Source of the DNA: Lingula anatina
Lineage: Eukaryota; Brachiopoda; Lingulata; Lingulida; Lingulidae
Reading direction: 5' to 3'
DNA length: 41,178 bases
Assembly: GCF_001039355.2 (NCBI RefSeq)
Contig: NW_019775325.1
Span: forward strand, 374,278-415,455
The position numbers were made by a program, and so were the translations under genes. Shown piece after piece: positions 35,801 to 41,178 of the stretch. The number at the start of each line of letters is the position of its first letter. Position 1 is the first letter of the stretch. Under the pieces are notes generated by a model. It made no database searches. It worked only from the letters and a program-made list of their open reading frames with translations, and was not told the origin of the DNA.

Positions 35801-38800
35801 GTTGTGCGTGATGTTAGAAATCCAATGCATTATGTCGCAGCTTGGGTCAACTGAGGCTGGGACATCTGTAATGCGCATACATGGTGTATTCGTACTTTCT
35901 TAGTATAACGTTGCACATGTACTATTTCGGTGTTTGTTCTATCCCGTCTTTACACTAGATATGTCTGATAATAAATGAATCAAAAGTACATAAGAATATG
36001 ATTTTATATCTTTTTCTGAGATACTCAGAAACTATCAACACTTCCTTCCTTTTTTTCTTTCTTTCTTGATCATTTTTATCATTGTGTATCTCTTCTAGAA
36101 AAACTTAATAATTTTACAAATTTTTCTTACTTTCGGGACATACCTGTAGCTACACCACACTGATTTCTTTCCAAAAAGCGTCACTCGCTGACAAAGCTGC
36201 CAAAAAATTGCGCAATCTCTTTACCTTGTGGGCAAAGATTACGTAAAACATTGCGAGAAGTTGTCAATGATTACGTTTTCCTATTTCGTCTTCTGAGTGT
36301 CCAAGAAAAACTACTTCCTTAATCAGACTGTCTTAAAAAGCGACACAAAACTTTTCCCAGAAAGAAAAAAATATAAAATATCAAATAGCATCATCCGAGG
36401 TTTTATGAAAGATTGCGTGAATACACCTTATATTTTTAGTCTACTTTTGCAAATGCATGTCTTCAAAGTTTTCTCATGGCTTCATTTGTGTTCTTTGCAG
36501 TATTTTCACCTACCCACACTCGCTCGTGCGGGCGCGCACACACGCACATGTACTATCACCTATCATATCCACACACCAACACACACTACATGTACATCTT
36601 TACCGCCAGCATATAAACACCCCCTCTGCGTCGGCTAGCGTCTTACACACCGCCCTTATAAACAAACTGCATTTTTAGATTTACTCCAGATAATAATAGG
36701 GTTATTTGAAGAGCCTACAACGCAATCCCTGCATATTTTATCGCCGATTTGTTTGACGCTTTTCTCATTAATGACAGAGAGGATCACACGGTTGCAATAA
36801 CGGTATAATTTGAAACGGTACCAAATGCTGACAAACAGAGTAGTGTCATGATGCTGAATGCTTCTTACACCACTCGACCATGATGTGTTACTGTATGATG
36901 CTCGGTCAGAATGCGTTACCTGGCCTTATTTGTATCATTATATTAAAAACTTTTTAAAAATATCTAGTGGCGTATCAAACTGACGATTTTTTACTTCAGA
37001 AAAAGTATTGCATCATCGCGTGTCCGAATCCGTATACCAGAGTGCAGTTGCACGAGAAGCCCCGAATATCATAACTAACCTTTCTCTCAGACAATTAGTA
37101 TGCCACACATTTTCCACTTACCATGCATTTGGCATCCACGCACCTCGAGAAGGAAGAGATGCCGTCACCAGAACACTCTGTGCCGTCAAGGTACTGACCT
37201 TTGCCCCTCGTAGCTATGAAACCGGCTCCCACTGCTTGACAACTGAGTTCACACTGTGCATCGCCTACGTACAGGTGAAAAGATGCCATGTAAATTGTGA
37301 GACATCTTTAACTAAAGGCAATTTTGTTACGTACCAAGACAAAGACTAAAATCGCTTTTTTTAATTAAAGGCATTTGTAGCTTTAGACCGTGTCGAACGT
37401 ATTATCTTCAGCTTAATTAAGTAATGAAAATTTGTTTAAAGAAGATCACAACGTCAATGTTGTCTATTCTGCTAGATTCTACATACTGGCTCGCAAGTGG
37501 ATATTAACAGAAAGCATTGTATCAAAACAAATTAATATCGTGTCAGTCAATGAGTCCATTTGCACCATTATCATGCCAGTACATTGCTTCCATTGTTTAA
37601 TCTACACACATATTGTAGGATATTTGAGCATCTTAGCGATCAAAATGTATGTTACAATGTTTGGAACAGAATATGATTACGGTCTAGGACCAATGTATGA
37701 AATATTGAAAATAGATATATCAATATAAATATAACGTTCTAAACATAAGTCTGGTGTCACAACATCTTAAGCAAATACCGTATGATTAATACCATATTGG
37801 TAAAATCAATTAATTTGTGTTGACTGAATTAATTTTAATCAAGCAAACTTTATAGAGAGGTGATCGTTTATTTTATGCTCATGTATGTGTTTTTGGCTTT
37901 TGTGTTTCAAAACTTCTATATGCAGGTTGGTTTTAAGGGTTGTTGCGTGCAAAACAATTCAGGAGGTCATTAAGATGGTGCCACAACTGTAATAAGAAAA
38001 AAAAAGTAATGGTGTTACGGGTACAATTTATCCATTTTTCTTCTGTTGTAAATTTTGAATGCCAGCACACAAATACCTAATGAGAAATTCTTTCATTTCA
38101 TTTATTGGAATAAATAATGCAGATAAAGCATTTTAAAAATTGTGTAACAAGCAATCAATCAAAACTTTGATGTAAGTAATGGATAGTTCCACCCATGGTG
38201 GTTGATACAAGCTGACAGCGTGTCAGAAATTTTTGAACCTGTGTTTGTCACCCATGCTCATGACCGTGATAGATTAAAAGTCCATCCATGGAAGTCTCCA
38301 TGTATCAAATATTGAGCGCTCAGGCTGTTTGCTTTTTACATAATACAAATATAAAATAAATATTCTCAAAACGATCTTTAACTTCGGCTTTTTGTTTACA
38401 TGTACATGCTAACCCGATTAAGTGAAAAAGATACACGTGTTTTTTTTTTTTTTTTTTTAATTGGCGTCACATTCACAACAAGATATCATTTTCAACGGAC
38501 ATAGGAAGTGCGCAATTGGCATAGCTTTCGTTCATCCGCCTAGCATGCGCAGATTAAGATTATTAAATGACATTTAGATTTTGTTTCAGGATATGTCAAC
38601 CGAGGTATCAGTGTTAAAATCCACAGATATACGCTTACTACACAGACATGATTATAGGCGCTGCAAATGTCAACTTTATTTCTTTTCTTTTTTTCGAAAT
38701 CCATTAGGCCTAGCTGACAACACTCAATTCGATCAATGGCTCGATTCCAATGCAAATTTTTTAATCAAGATAAAGCGATTCATCTGATAGAATATATCTT

Positions 38801-40510
38801 TAACCCCCGACTCCGTGTTTACGTGAGATGTAGTAATGGAAAAGGTCGAACAGATGTTTACCAGTACAGCATTCAGACTGCACTGGTTGTATAAAAATCG
38901 AGATTACGTAAGGATGCTTATGACGTTCAGGGATTGAAAGAACGTTCTTTTGAAGCAAAAAATTCAAAAACTGGCACAGGCAACTCATCAGTGTTGTTGA
39001 TCACTAAAACATATTACGTTGATGCAAAATGTAATAAAGGAATTATCTCAAAATCCGTTCCCCGGAAGTTCAGACTTCCTATAATCCGCTTTCTTGCACA
39101 AAGTAGGGGGTAAACTAATACTCTTCCAAAATGTCAATTTTAAACTTCTTTGTACATAGCAAACGGTGGGGCAAAGCTTATTTGTGGTAATTGAAATTGG
39201 AAGGCATTATTCGAGCACATGTTGTCACCAACCATAGGTTTCCCATGATCTTGTTCGTTAAAAGGAAAATACGTGCTCAAAACGATAATTGATACATTTC
39301 ACAAATACAGGTGCTTTACGAGTTCCATTCTAAACCTTTTGCACTATTGAAGTGACATTCAATGCAATTTGAACGTTTCTTTTCACGTGTCTGGTGACAA
39401 CAGACGTAGCTATTCAAAAGGAAACTAGTTCCAACAGTGGTTGGCATTCCAGCCAAAAGGCTGATTTCGTGACACAATAATATACCTTCCTTAAAGAAAT
39501 GCAAAACCGTTGTATGCTGAATAGATGTAAGGGCATGTGTTTATTAGAAATAAATAGTTTTTCCAGAATTTTCTTTCTAATTACGCTCAGGGAAATCGAC
39601 ATTCTATGGGGTTGAGGACATTTGGCTTTTTTGCGCGATGATTAGGCCCCGCGGGAAAGTCGCAGATGATGTTGTCCATAAACATTATCGAAAGGGCGCT
39701 GTAAGTGACAAAGAAGTACCTGAAAAGTCGTATATCTGTTAATATGTAAAACTCGGCTAATTCTTGATTGGGTGTAACAGGTTGCCTGATACTGTGACAC
39801 TGTATGGGTATGATGTATCAAAGTCATGTCAGAGGGGAAAGGGACATAAGAGATGCCAGCCTCCTCTTTCATAACTTAAAATTTTATTCGTAAAAATATC
39901 CAAACAATAAAAGCAGAACCCAAATGTGTAGTGCTCTCCCTAGTTTAACCTGTATTTTTGTGTGTGCGTGCGCGAATGATGCGAGAACGTGCGTGTGTGT
40001 GTGTGTGTGTGCCAACACCTTACCTGACAGTCTCTGGTACGGCTCCCACGTGTGTAATGCGCCATTGAAGGGCTGGGAGTTGGTGGCGGCACACTGTTCT
40101 GCTTTAAACGAGTACTGGGATGTGGCACACACCTGTGCAGGGAAGAAAGCTTTGTTAATATTGTCTGTGATTTTTGTGGAAAAAAAAAGTTATTTTAAAC
40201 TACCAAAACTGATGAGAACTGATGTTTTGGTTGTTCAAGAGAAGTTTGATCGTGTAATTCTACCCAACAAACAGCTGTAGTCGCCAATAATAAATCAACG
40301 CTAAAAGTGCTCTTGTCGCGTATGTAGCATATGCGGCAGTTGTTGGTATAGGCACTCCAAGCATATTAAAGTATAAAAAAACTTTAACTAAAATAAATAA
40401 TAAAAAGGCACAAAAACTAAATATCACATCAGTCAGTGTCACCAACCTGTGGATTACACATTTCAGCCACGAAGCTGTCTCCTATACAGTTCTGCCCACC
40501 AGGGCCAGGT
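4758..40510 (-). CDS. ADAMTS/ADAMTS-like secreted protein with four TSP1 and nine ShK domains (5' partial, 18 exons in window)
   Basis: Model, 5' to 3': 40510-40447, 40132-40024, 37264-37122, 25689-25569, 25114-25037, 23555-23398, 20692-20548, 20114-19985, 13652-13448, 12345-12204, 11654-11526, 8317-8015, 7756-7610, 7380-7240, 6941-6801, 6548-6411, 5810-5643, 4861-4758. All introns are GT-AG and every junction phase agrees. The total of 2,566 bases equals one base of a split codon plus 855 codons including TAG. Domain order is: end of a TSP1, ADAMTS cysteine-rich domain, spacer, three TSP1 repeats, nine ShK domains. ADAMTS and ADAMTS-like proteins act in the extracellular matrix; TSP1 and spacer domains bind matrix and substrates. 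The first exons (signal peptide, and protease and disintegrin domains if present) lie beyond 41178, so enzyme versus enzyme-less ADAMTSL/papilin-like cannot be decided. Exons at 15716-15572 and 15140-15011 duplicate the seventh and eighth and must be skipped to keep frame. The C-terminal ShK array is unlike the usual PLAC or TSP1 ending. Confidence 0.82.
5643..5810 (-). CDS. Exon: ShK domain 8
   Basis: Acceptor ttggtctcag, donor CAGG|GTAACT, phase 1-1, 168 bases. A Gly/Thr/Ile-rich linker of about 17 residues precedes one six-cysteine ShK domain with the standard spacing and the shared WAEKNCRKHCGICQG-type ending. It can be skipped or repeated without changing frame. Confidence 0.85.
6411..6548 (-). 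CDS. Exon: ShK domain 7
   Basis: Acceptor ccatttcag, donor CAGG|GTAATT, phase 1-1, 138 bases. A short Asn/Gly linker is followed by a six-cysteine ShK domain. It is closely related to the next two upstream exons (6801-6941 and 7240-7380), sharing most residues of the domain and the same donor. Confidence 0.85.
6801..6941 (-). CDS. Exon: ShK domain 6
   Basis: Acceptor acgttttcag, donor CAGG|GTAATT, phase 1-1, 141 bases. The linker contains an N-N-N-V-G-G-G run, followed by a canonical ShK domain (C-x5-C-x7-C-x10-C-x3-C-x2-C). Nearly the same protein as the flanking exons at 6411 and 7240. Confidence 0.85.
7240..7380 (-). CDS. Exon: ShK domain 5
   Basis: Found by translating the minus strand directly; it has no in-frame ATG. 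Acceptor accatttcag, donor CAGG|GTAATT, phase 1-1, 141 bases. It encodes an Asn/Thr/Gly linker and a complete ShK domain sharing most residues with those at 6801 and 6411. Longer open frames overlapping this exon in other frames are spurious. Confidence 0.85.
7610..7756 (-). CDS. Exon: ShK domain 4
   Basis: Acceptor acatttcag, donor CAAG|GTGAAC, phase 1-1, 147 bases. It encodes a Thr-rich linker and one ShK domain. The first cysteine interval is 7 residues rather than 5, and the cysteine-rich end reads C-x3-C-x2-C with Phe in both gaps, so it is more divergent than the downstream copies. Confidence 0.83.
8015..8317 (-). CDS. Exon: ShK domains 2 and 3 plus poly-threonine linker
   Basis: Acceptor cattttctag, donor CAGG|GTATGG region with the exon ending at 8015, phase 1-1, 303 bases. 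It holds two complete ShK domains separated by an Ala/Thr/Pro linker (AATTTPAPAS), the only exon with two. After the second domain comes a run of 13 threonines encoded by an ACN microsatellite at about 8017-8055, probably a flexible O-glycosylated linker. The two-domain exon suggests loss of an intron between ancestral single-domain exons. Confidence 0.85.
8318..9214. other. Intron, left of the Tc1-like element
   Basis: This is the 3' part of the 3.2-kb intron between ShK domain 1 and the two-domain exon. It contains a C-tract and CA microsatellite (8647-8684) and an exon-like 40-base segment at 8436-8475 that does not fit the frame. No other gene is seen. Confidence 0.6.
8647..8684. repeat. 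Poly-C plus (CA)n microsatellite
   Basis: About 15 C residues run straight into about 12 CA units within an intron. Confidence 0.95.
9215..10582 (+). mobile_element. Decayed Tc1/mariner transposon
   Basis: Inverted ends of about 29 bp (9215-9243 and 10554-10582; outer bases CACACACTGGACAAAAGAAG) are flanked by TA on both sides (9213-9214 and 10583-10584), the Tc1/mariner target duplication. The interior holds a broken transposase reading rightward. The element lies in an intron of the ADAMTS-type gene, in the opposite orientation. A second copy of the right end follows at 10630-10658. Confidence 0.92.
9397..10408 (+). pseudogene. Tc1-type transposase, broken by frameshifts and stops
   Basis: The likely ATG is at 9397 (MARYRQLSNGYR). 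A frameshift near 9430-9450 leads into a helix-turn-helix region with a GRPRK motif near 9570. Stops and compensating frame changes occur at about 9798-9850, a TAG lies in frame at 10026-10028, and another shift falls near 10300. The end (ATKY-TAA) is at 10408. The catalytic DDE landmarks are still readable: the first Asp in FSDECRF (about 9855), the second in HQDDNAPCH (about 10110-10135), and the Glu of the SPDANIIEN motif (about 10200-10220). Spacing agrees with the Tc1 DD34E group. It cannot encode an active enzyme as it stands. Confidence 0.88.
10553..10695. repeat. Tandem duplication of the Tc1 right end plus flank
   Basis: A 67-bp segment (10553-10619), made of the right inverted repeat and about 37 bp of flanking DNA, is repeated at 10629-10695 with a 9-bp spacer. 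The duplication includes non-transposon flank, so it arose after insertion. Confidence 0.9.
10696..11525. other. Intron, right of the Tc1-like element
   Basis: AT-rich intronic DNA upstream (minus-strand sense) of the Tc1 insertion. No exon with matching phase, RNA gene or repeat is recognised. Confidence 0.5.
11526..11654 (-). CDS. Exon: ShK domain 1
   Basis: Acceptor attttatag, donor TTCG|GTAAGA, phase 1-1, 129 bases. It encodes one ShK domain (cysteine gaps 6-7-10-3-2) beginning only four residues after the last TSP1 cysteine. The split codon T|GT with the previous exon supplies a cysteine. This is the most divergent ShK copy and the founder position of the array next to the TSP1 block. 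Confidence 0.83.
11655..12203. other. Intron
   Basis: AT-rich intron between the fourth TSP1 and the first ShK exon. Nothing else is recognised. Confidence 0.5.
12204..12345 (-). CDS. Exon: second half of TSP1 repeat 4
   Basis: Acceptor ggtatttcag, donor AAAT|GTGAGT, phase 0 in and 1 out, 142 bases. It starts with the TSP1 core CSASCGIGKKTR and continues through the remaining cysteines of the repeat. Without splicing the frame would hit TGA two codons later, and the strong donor at that point supports the exon end. Confidence 0.83.
12346..13447. other. Intron
   Basis: AT-rich intron splitting TSP1 repeat 4 between WSQ and CSASCG. No gene or repeat family is recognised. Confidence 0.5.
13448..13652 (-). 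CDS. Exon: TSP1 repeat 3 and start of TSP1 repeat 4
   Basis: Acceptor gtgtttatag, donor TCACAG|GTGAGG, phase 2 in and 0 out, 205 bases. It encodes TSP1 repeat 3 (WSAGAYGACSQTCGGG, then four further cysteines) and the tryptophan segment VWKTTDWSQ that opens repeat 4. Splitting at WSQ|C is common for TSP1 exons in this family. Confidence 0.85.
13653..15010. other. Intron with left boundary of the duplicated block
   Basis: Intronic DNA. From 14007 rightward it matches 18925 onward. It ends with a (GT)16 microsatellite at 14791-14822 close to the TSP1 exon. Confidence 0.6.
15011..15140 (-). CDS. Exon (copy 1): second half of TSP1 repeat 2
   Basis: Acceptor catttaaag, donor GCAAG|GTAAAA, phase 1 in and 2 out, 130 bases. 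It encodes GQQLSEAYCVRMTDGTQ and the remaining TSP1 cysteines. The split Arg codon AG|G joins it to the exon at 13652. It encodes the same protein as 19985-20114, with one synonymous difference (CAG/CAG to CAA). Confidence 0.82.
15572..15716 (-). CDS. Exon (copy 1): spacer end and first half of TSP1 repeat 2
   Basis: Acceptor ttttacttcag, donor CAGGTG|GTGTAA, phase 0 in and 1 out, 145 bases. The first part (VWRQYGDGYVGVNPEIAY) is the C-terminal strand of the ADAMTS spacer; the second opens a TSP1 repeat (CSTSCGTG). It encodes the same residues as the copy at 20548-20692. Confidence 0.82.
16258..16808. mobile_element. 551-bp non-autonomous TIR element, present only in block copy 1
   Basis: Long inverted repeats of about 110 bp (16258-16367 and 16699-16808) start CAGGCCTA. 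They are flanked by CATTT on both sides (16253-16257 and 16809-16813). The matching place in copy 2 (21229-21233) has a single CATTT and no element, proving the boundaries and a 5-bp target duplication. There is no transposase inside. A 5-bp duplication is known for Transib, but the ends do not look like the Transib CACWATG motif, so I leave the superfamily open. Confidence 0.92.
18776..18922. other. Unmatched tail of block copy 1 before the N
   Basis: From about 18776 the sequence departs from copy 2 (which continues gcgtaagtttggtg at 23197) and reads ttaggcttcgttcacatgg up to the N. It could be the start of an insertion private to this haplotype, whose remainder was lost at the contig end. 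It is too short to classify. Confidence 0.5.
18923..18923. other. Single N at the join between the duplicated blocks
   Basis: The only ambiguous base in the window lies exactly between the end of the copy 1 segment and the first base of copy 2, as expected for a joined contig boundary. Confidence 0.85.
19711..19802. repeat. GT microsatellite with local duplication
   Basis: Two GT tracts (19711-19723 and 19771-19802) are each followed by gctgacgagtggtgtatctt. Copy 1 has one tract only (14791-14822), so copy 2 gained a duplication here. Confidence 0.9.
19985..20114 (-). CDS. Exon (copy 2): second half of TSP1 repeat 2
   Basis: Same splice sites, phases (1 in, 2 out) and protein as 15011-15140. 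Its out-phase 2 fits the exon at 13652 but not the copy 1 exon at 15716, which needs phase 0. Only one copy of the pair can therefore be used per transcript. Confidence 0.82.
20548..20692 (-). CDS. Exon (copy 2): spacer end and first half of TSP1 repeat 2
   Basis: Same splice sites and the same encoded residues as 15572-15716. It enters in phase 0, which matches the phase 0 end of the spacer exon at 23398. Confidence 0.82.
20693..23397. other. Intron, mostly block copy 2
   Basis: Intronic DNA containing the empty site of the TIR element (21229-21233). No gene is seen. Confidence 0.6.
23398..23555 (-). CDS. Exon: ADAMTS spacer, middle part
   Basis: Acceptor ctatttgcag, donor CTTCAG|GTAAAT, phase 1 in and 0 out, 158 bases. 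It encodes VVNGKAIF, a Gly/Asp/Asn turn, GTYSRDGVTVSYRKRG and EKISIVGPVTSPVQLQ. This matches the ADAMTS spacer pattern of VNG, a Tyr-Xaa-Arg strand and the G-P-x-T/V-x-P segment. The spacer is a beta-sandwich that binds matrix or substrate. Confidence 0.83.
23556..25036. other. Intron with compound TG/TTTG microsatellite
   Basis: Intronic DNA. It contains a (TG)n(TTTG)n(TG)n tract at 23768-23853; open frames across it are repeat artefacts. Nothing else is recognised. Confidence 0.6.
23768..23853. repeat. Compound (TG)n(TTTG)n(TG)n microsatellite
   Basis: About 85 bases of TG, then TTTG, then TG units, with CG interruptions, inside an intron. Confidence 0.95.
25037..25114 (-). CDS. Exon: start of ADAMTS spacer
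   Basis: Acceptor ttctgtttcag, donor ATGA|GTAAGT, phase 1-1, 78 bases. It encodes EYVPFVTIPTGATGIDV followed by N-S-N-Y-Y, the classic opening of the ADAMTS spacer (I-P-x-G-A-x-x-I). It was found from the minus-strand translation between splice sites and is too short to stand out as an open frame. Confidence 0.82.
25115..25568. other. Intron
   Basis: AT-rich intron with a short GAGA tract near 25133-25155. No gene. Confidence 0.5.
25569..25689 (-). CDS. Exon: end of ADAMTS cysteine-rich domain
   Basis: Acceptor atttttacag, donor AAAG|GTATTA, phase 0 in and 1 out, 121 bases. It encodes PFGCDGQLNSGKVYDRCGVC followed by DGAGDTC. This is the hallmark GCDGxLxSGKxxDxCGVCxGDxxxC motif of the ADAMTS cysteine-rich domain and is the best single piece of evidence for the family. 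Confidence 0.9.
27944..28201. mobile_element. TIR element with CAGTGGCGGA/CAGGGGCGGA ends
   Basis: Left end CAGTGGCGGA at 27944 and right end, read inverted, CAGGGGCGGATCCAGG at 28201. It is flanked by AGTTG at 27939-27943 and 28202-28206, a possible 5-bp target duplication. At 258 bp it is non-autonomous. It carries G-tracts and C-tracts (27961-28001 and 28141-28150) and a direct repeat of AATACCAAAAATTTTCGA at 28091-28127. Confidence 0.75.
28363..28580. mobile_element. MITE family A, copy 1
   Basis: A 218-bp element whose ends form an imperfect inverted repeat: left AGACCCCATTCCCA then AGATCGATCC; right, inverted, AGGGCGTATTCCCATAGAT then AGATCGATC. No coding capacity. The interior matches copy 2 (28581-28768) in inverted orientation and, in part, copy 3 (30579-30808). 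Confidence 0.78.
28581..28768. mobile_element. MITE family A, copy 2 (inverted, right end truncated)
   Basis: Directly abuts copy 1 in the opposite orientation, giving an approximately 400-bp palindrome centred near 28580. The shared interior includes GGGGGTAATTAACT and GACAGCTATTTAGCGTGAA. Its far end is replaced at about 28769 by a different TIR element. Confidence 0.75.
28769..29010. mobile_element. MITE B with CTCATTCCCAATGAAA ends
   Basis: Inverted ends of about 25 bp: left GGTCTCATTCCCAATGAAAC and right, inverted, GGGCTCATTCCCAATGAAAT. Length about 240 bp with no coding capacity. The end sequence shares the ATTCCCA core with family A, so the two may be mobilised by the same kind of transposase. 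Confidence 0.72.
30579..30808. mobile_element. MITE family A, copy 3
   Basis: About 230 bp with inverted ends (left AGACTGGGTTCCTATGCCTA then GATCGATCC; right, inverted, CAGGGACCATTCCCACAGAT). Its left end resembles copy 1, but the interior around GGGGGTAATTAACT runs in the orientation of copy 2, suggesting the interior flipped between the ends. Confidence 0.7.
32734..32804. repeat. (AT)n microsatellite
   Basis: About 35 uninterrupted AT units in the large intron, able to form a cruciform. Confidence 0.97.
33834..34877 (-). CDS. Class A neuropeptide GPCR, FMRFamide-receptor-like, intronless and nested
   Basis: An intact frame of 347 residues from ATG (34877) to TAG (33834). Seven hydrophobic segments are visible: about 16-45, 53-80, 98-121, 142-160, 190-216, 248-271 and 288-311. 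Class A landmarks are G-N (36-37) in TM1, D64 in TM2, DRY (122-124), P208 in TM5, CQAP (261-264) in place of CWxP in TM6, and NFVIY (304-308) in place of NPxxY. The N-terminus has N-glycosylation sites at N2 and N7. TM3 (WPLGMTAQTVSIWS) and TM7 (NSSLNFVIYC) resemble invertebrate FMRFamide and myosuppressin receptors, which are plasma-membrane receptors for short amidated peptides. The gene sits in the 11.4-kb intron of the ADAMTS-type gene on the same strand, presumably with its own promoter. The peptide ligand cannot be stated. Confidence 0.88.
   Translation of the reverse strand: MNGTTQNCSRVEEITVYTFVIHVCLIGSLCTLGLIGNTLSLIVFFRYKARSVTFYLLRPVAIADNVLLLMTIAMMVLPAVYPALGVMELPNREEARITTWAWPLGMTAQTVSIWSLILVALDRYMSVCKPFKAESFRNLKGARIGISVVIIFSVLYNAPRLLEMRPEEMIDACTNTTRYYLENVLLAFPAYRIGYFIVSYTVINIIIPLFVLSYMNVHLIRELRKSRKARCRLRFMSPSLQKEDDLMTKLSILIVIVFIACQAPSLLTQILNVSEDYLDDQTLLFRQYYVPFSNALVVLNSSLNFVIYCVFCSGFRRALIGMFLHKSLEQSNCDSNKYSSVVEETNV
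34878..37121. other. Large intron, 5' part, upstream of the nested GPCR
   Basis: AT-rich intronic DNA that must also contain the promoter of the nested GPCR and any 5' untranslated exons. I recognise no core promoter motif, exon or mobile element. Confidence 0.5.
37122..37264 (-). CDS. Exon: middle of ADAMTS cysteine-rich domain
   Basis: Acceptor cacctgtacgtag, donor TGCATG|GTAAGT, phase 1 in and 0 out, 143 bases. It encodes GDAQCELSCQAVGAGFIA, then DGTEC and SRCVDAKC. This follows the family pattern C-x-L-x-C, then F, D-G-T-x-C and C-V-x-x-x-C of the cysteine-rich domain. Confidence 0.85.
37265..40023. other. Intron
   Basis: AT-rich intron. It contains a T-tract at about 38441-38459 and a GT microsatellite at about 39989-40011 just downstream of the exon at 40024. 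Nothing else is recognised. Confidence 0.5.
40024..40132 (-). CDS. Exon: start of ADAMTS cysteine-rich domain
   Basis: Acceptor tccctgcacag, donor CTGTCAG|GTAAGG, phase 0 in and 1 out, 109 bases. It encodes VCATSQYSFKAEQCAATN and HTWEPYQRLSG. The F-K-A-E-Q-C-A-A-x-N and W-x-P-Y segments match the opening of the ADAMTS cysteine-rich region (R/K-x-E-Q-C-x-x-x-N ... W-x-P). Confidence 0.85.
40133..40446. other. Intron
   Basis: Short AT-rich intron of 314 bases; nothing else seen. Confidence 0.6.
40447..40510 (-). CDS. Exon: end of the first TSP1 repeat (5'-most exon in window)
   Basis: Acceptor atttctgattgcag, donor CCACAG|GTTGGT, phase 2 in and 0 out, 64 bases. It encodes PGPGGQNCIGDSFVAEMCNP, the last cysteine segment of the central TSP1 repeat that precedes the cysteine-rich domain in ADAMTS proteins. 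The preceding exon is outside the window. Confidence 0.78.
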
Positions 40511-41178
40511 CTGCAATCAGAAATGACGAAACTCATAAGACAAAAGCAGTGCATTTTTTTTTTTCAAAAAGAATTAAGCACCATGTGTGGCTTTAGTCAA
40601 AATCCCATAAACTCAAATATACGAATCCCTAGAAGTCAAGATTTGCTTCCATTTCAACCCAAAATTATTAATTTTGTGGCACTGCTTCCACCGGATCGTA
40701 GGAATTTTTCTGCTTTGAAAACGTTAAAAGTTCAACATAGACCACAATTTAATAGGTAAAAGTGATTAGACAAGGGCGATATAATCAAATTGAACAAACA
40801 TTCTCAGTGTTAAATGAACATTCAGTAATTAGTACTTATGAACTATGCCTAACCGATACACGAATTTAGCCTTCCAACGCTTTGTTAATATAAGATAACT
40901 TCCTTAGTTATGAATAATTTCTACATTTTGTAGCGCCCCATAGTTCCCCACTCTAAAAGTGGCCTGTGATACGCTGCGTTACAAGTGGCTTCGAATTTGG
41001 TCTCTCATATTTATGTATTATATGTCGATTATAATACGCAGTGTTTGCTTGTCCATGTATAATTTGATTCACAAACGCAGTGATTTCATCATATTTGGAC
41101 TCACATAATCAGTTTTTGCATTATGTTTGGACAAAAATAACGTACACGGTATCTCCGACAACCCCCCCCCCCCCCCAC
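40511..41178. other. Intron running off the window
   Basis: AT-rich intronic DNA ending in a poly-C tract (about 41162-41176). No further upstream exon of the ADAMTS-type gene is visible on the minus strand. Confidence 0.5.
41162..41176. repeat. Poly-C tract
   Basis: Fifteen C residues at the window edge. Confidence 0.95.

Noticed and set aside
1-41178. CRISPR arrays, operons, ribosome binding sites or prophage features
   Set aside because: The window is eukaryotic nuclear DNA with GT-AG introns; no regularly spaced repeats or bacterial gene organisation are present.

Overview
This is a window of animal nuclear DNA. The genes are split by GT-AG introns, the non-coding DNA is AT-rich, and there are many microsatellites and small terminal-inverted-repeat (TIR) transposons. 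It also holds an intronless neuropeptide-type GPCR. The organism is probably a marine invertebrate. The FMRFamide-receptor-like GPCR points to a protostome, perhaps a lophotrochozoan, but the species cannot be fixed from the sequence.

Almost all of the window (about 4.65-41.2 kb) is one large minus-strand gene, read from right to left and cut off at its 5' end by the window edge. Joining exons by hand with consensus splice sites and matching phases gives 18 exons, 2,566 coding bases and one open frame to a stop at 4758. In order the protein has: the end of a thrombospondin type-1 repeat (TSP1), an ADAMTS cysteine-rich domain, an ADAMTS spacer, three more TSP1 repeats, and a C-terminal array of nine ShK (ShKT) six-cysteine domains. 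It is therefore an ADAMTS or ADAMTS-like secreted matrix protein. Any metalloprotease domain would lie beyond 41178. The ShK array is the most unusual coding feature. Seven of the nine ShK domains sit on seven separate single-domain exons and two share one exon; six of those single-domain exons and the two-domain exon are symmetric phase 1-1 exons, and three of them look recently copied.

A block of about 4.3-4.8 kb occurs twice in direct orientation (14007-18775 and 18925-23198), carrying the same two exons. The second copy begins directly after a lone N at 18923. Splicing both copies in series would break the reading frame. The simplest reading is that two haplotypes were joined end to end in the assembly. 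The two copies differ by a 551-bp TIR element with a clean 5-bp target duplication in copy 1 and its empty site in copy 2, so the transposon insertion appears to be captured as an allelic difference.

Two other genes are seen. At the left (1195-2526, minus) is an intronless gene for a TPR protein with a Gly/Arg-rich 7-residue repeat and a basic tail. Inside the 11.4-kb intron of the ADAMTS-type gene, on the same strand, is an intronless 347-residue class A GPCR (33834-34877).

Mobile elements are a decayed Tc1/mariner copy (9215-10582, right end tandemly duplicated to 10658), the 551-bp TIR element, a CAGTGGCGGA-type TIR element (27944-28201), three copies of an approximately 220-bp MITE family (two forming a palindrome at 28363-28768), and a further MITE at 28769-29010. 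The remaining DNA is intronic or intergenic with no recognisable gene.
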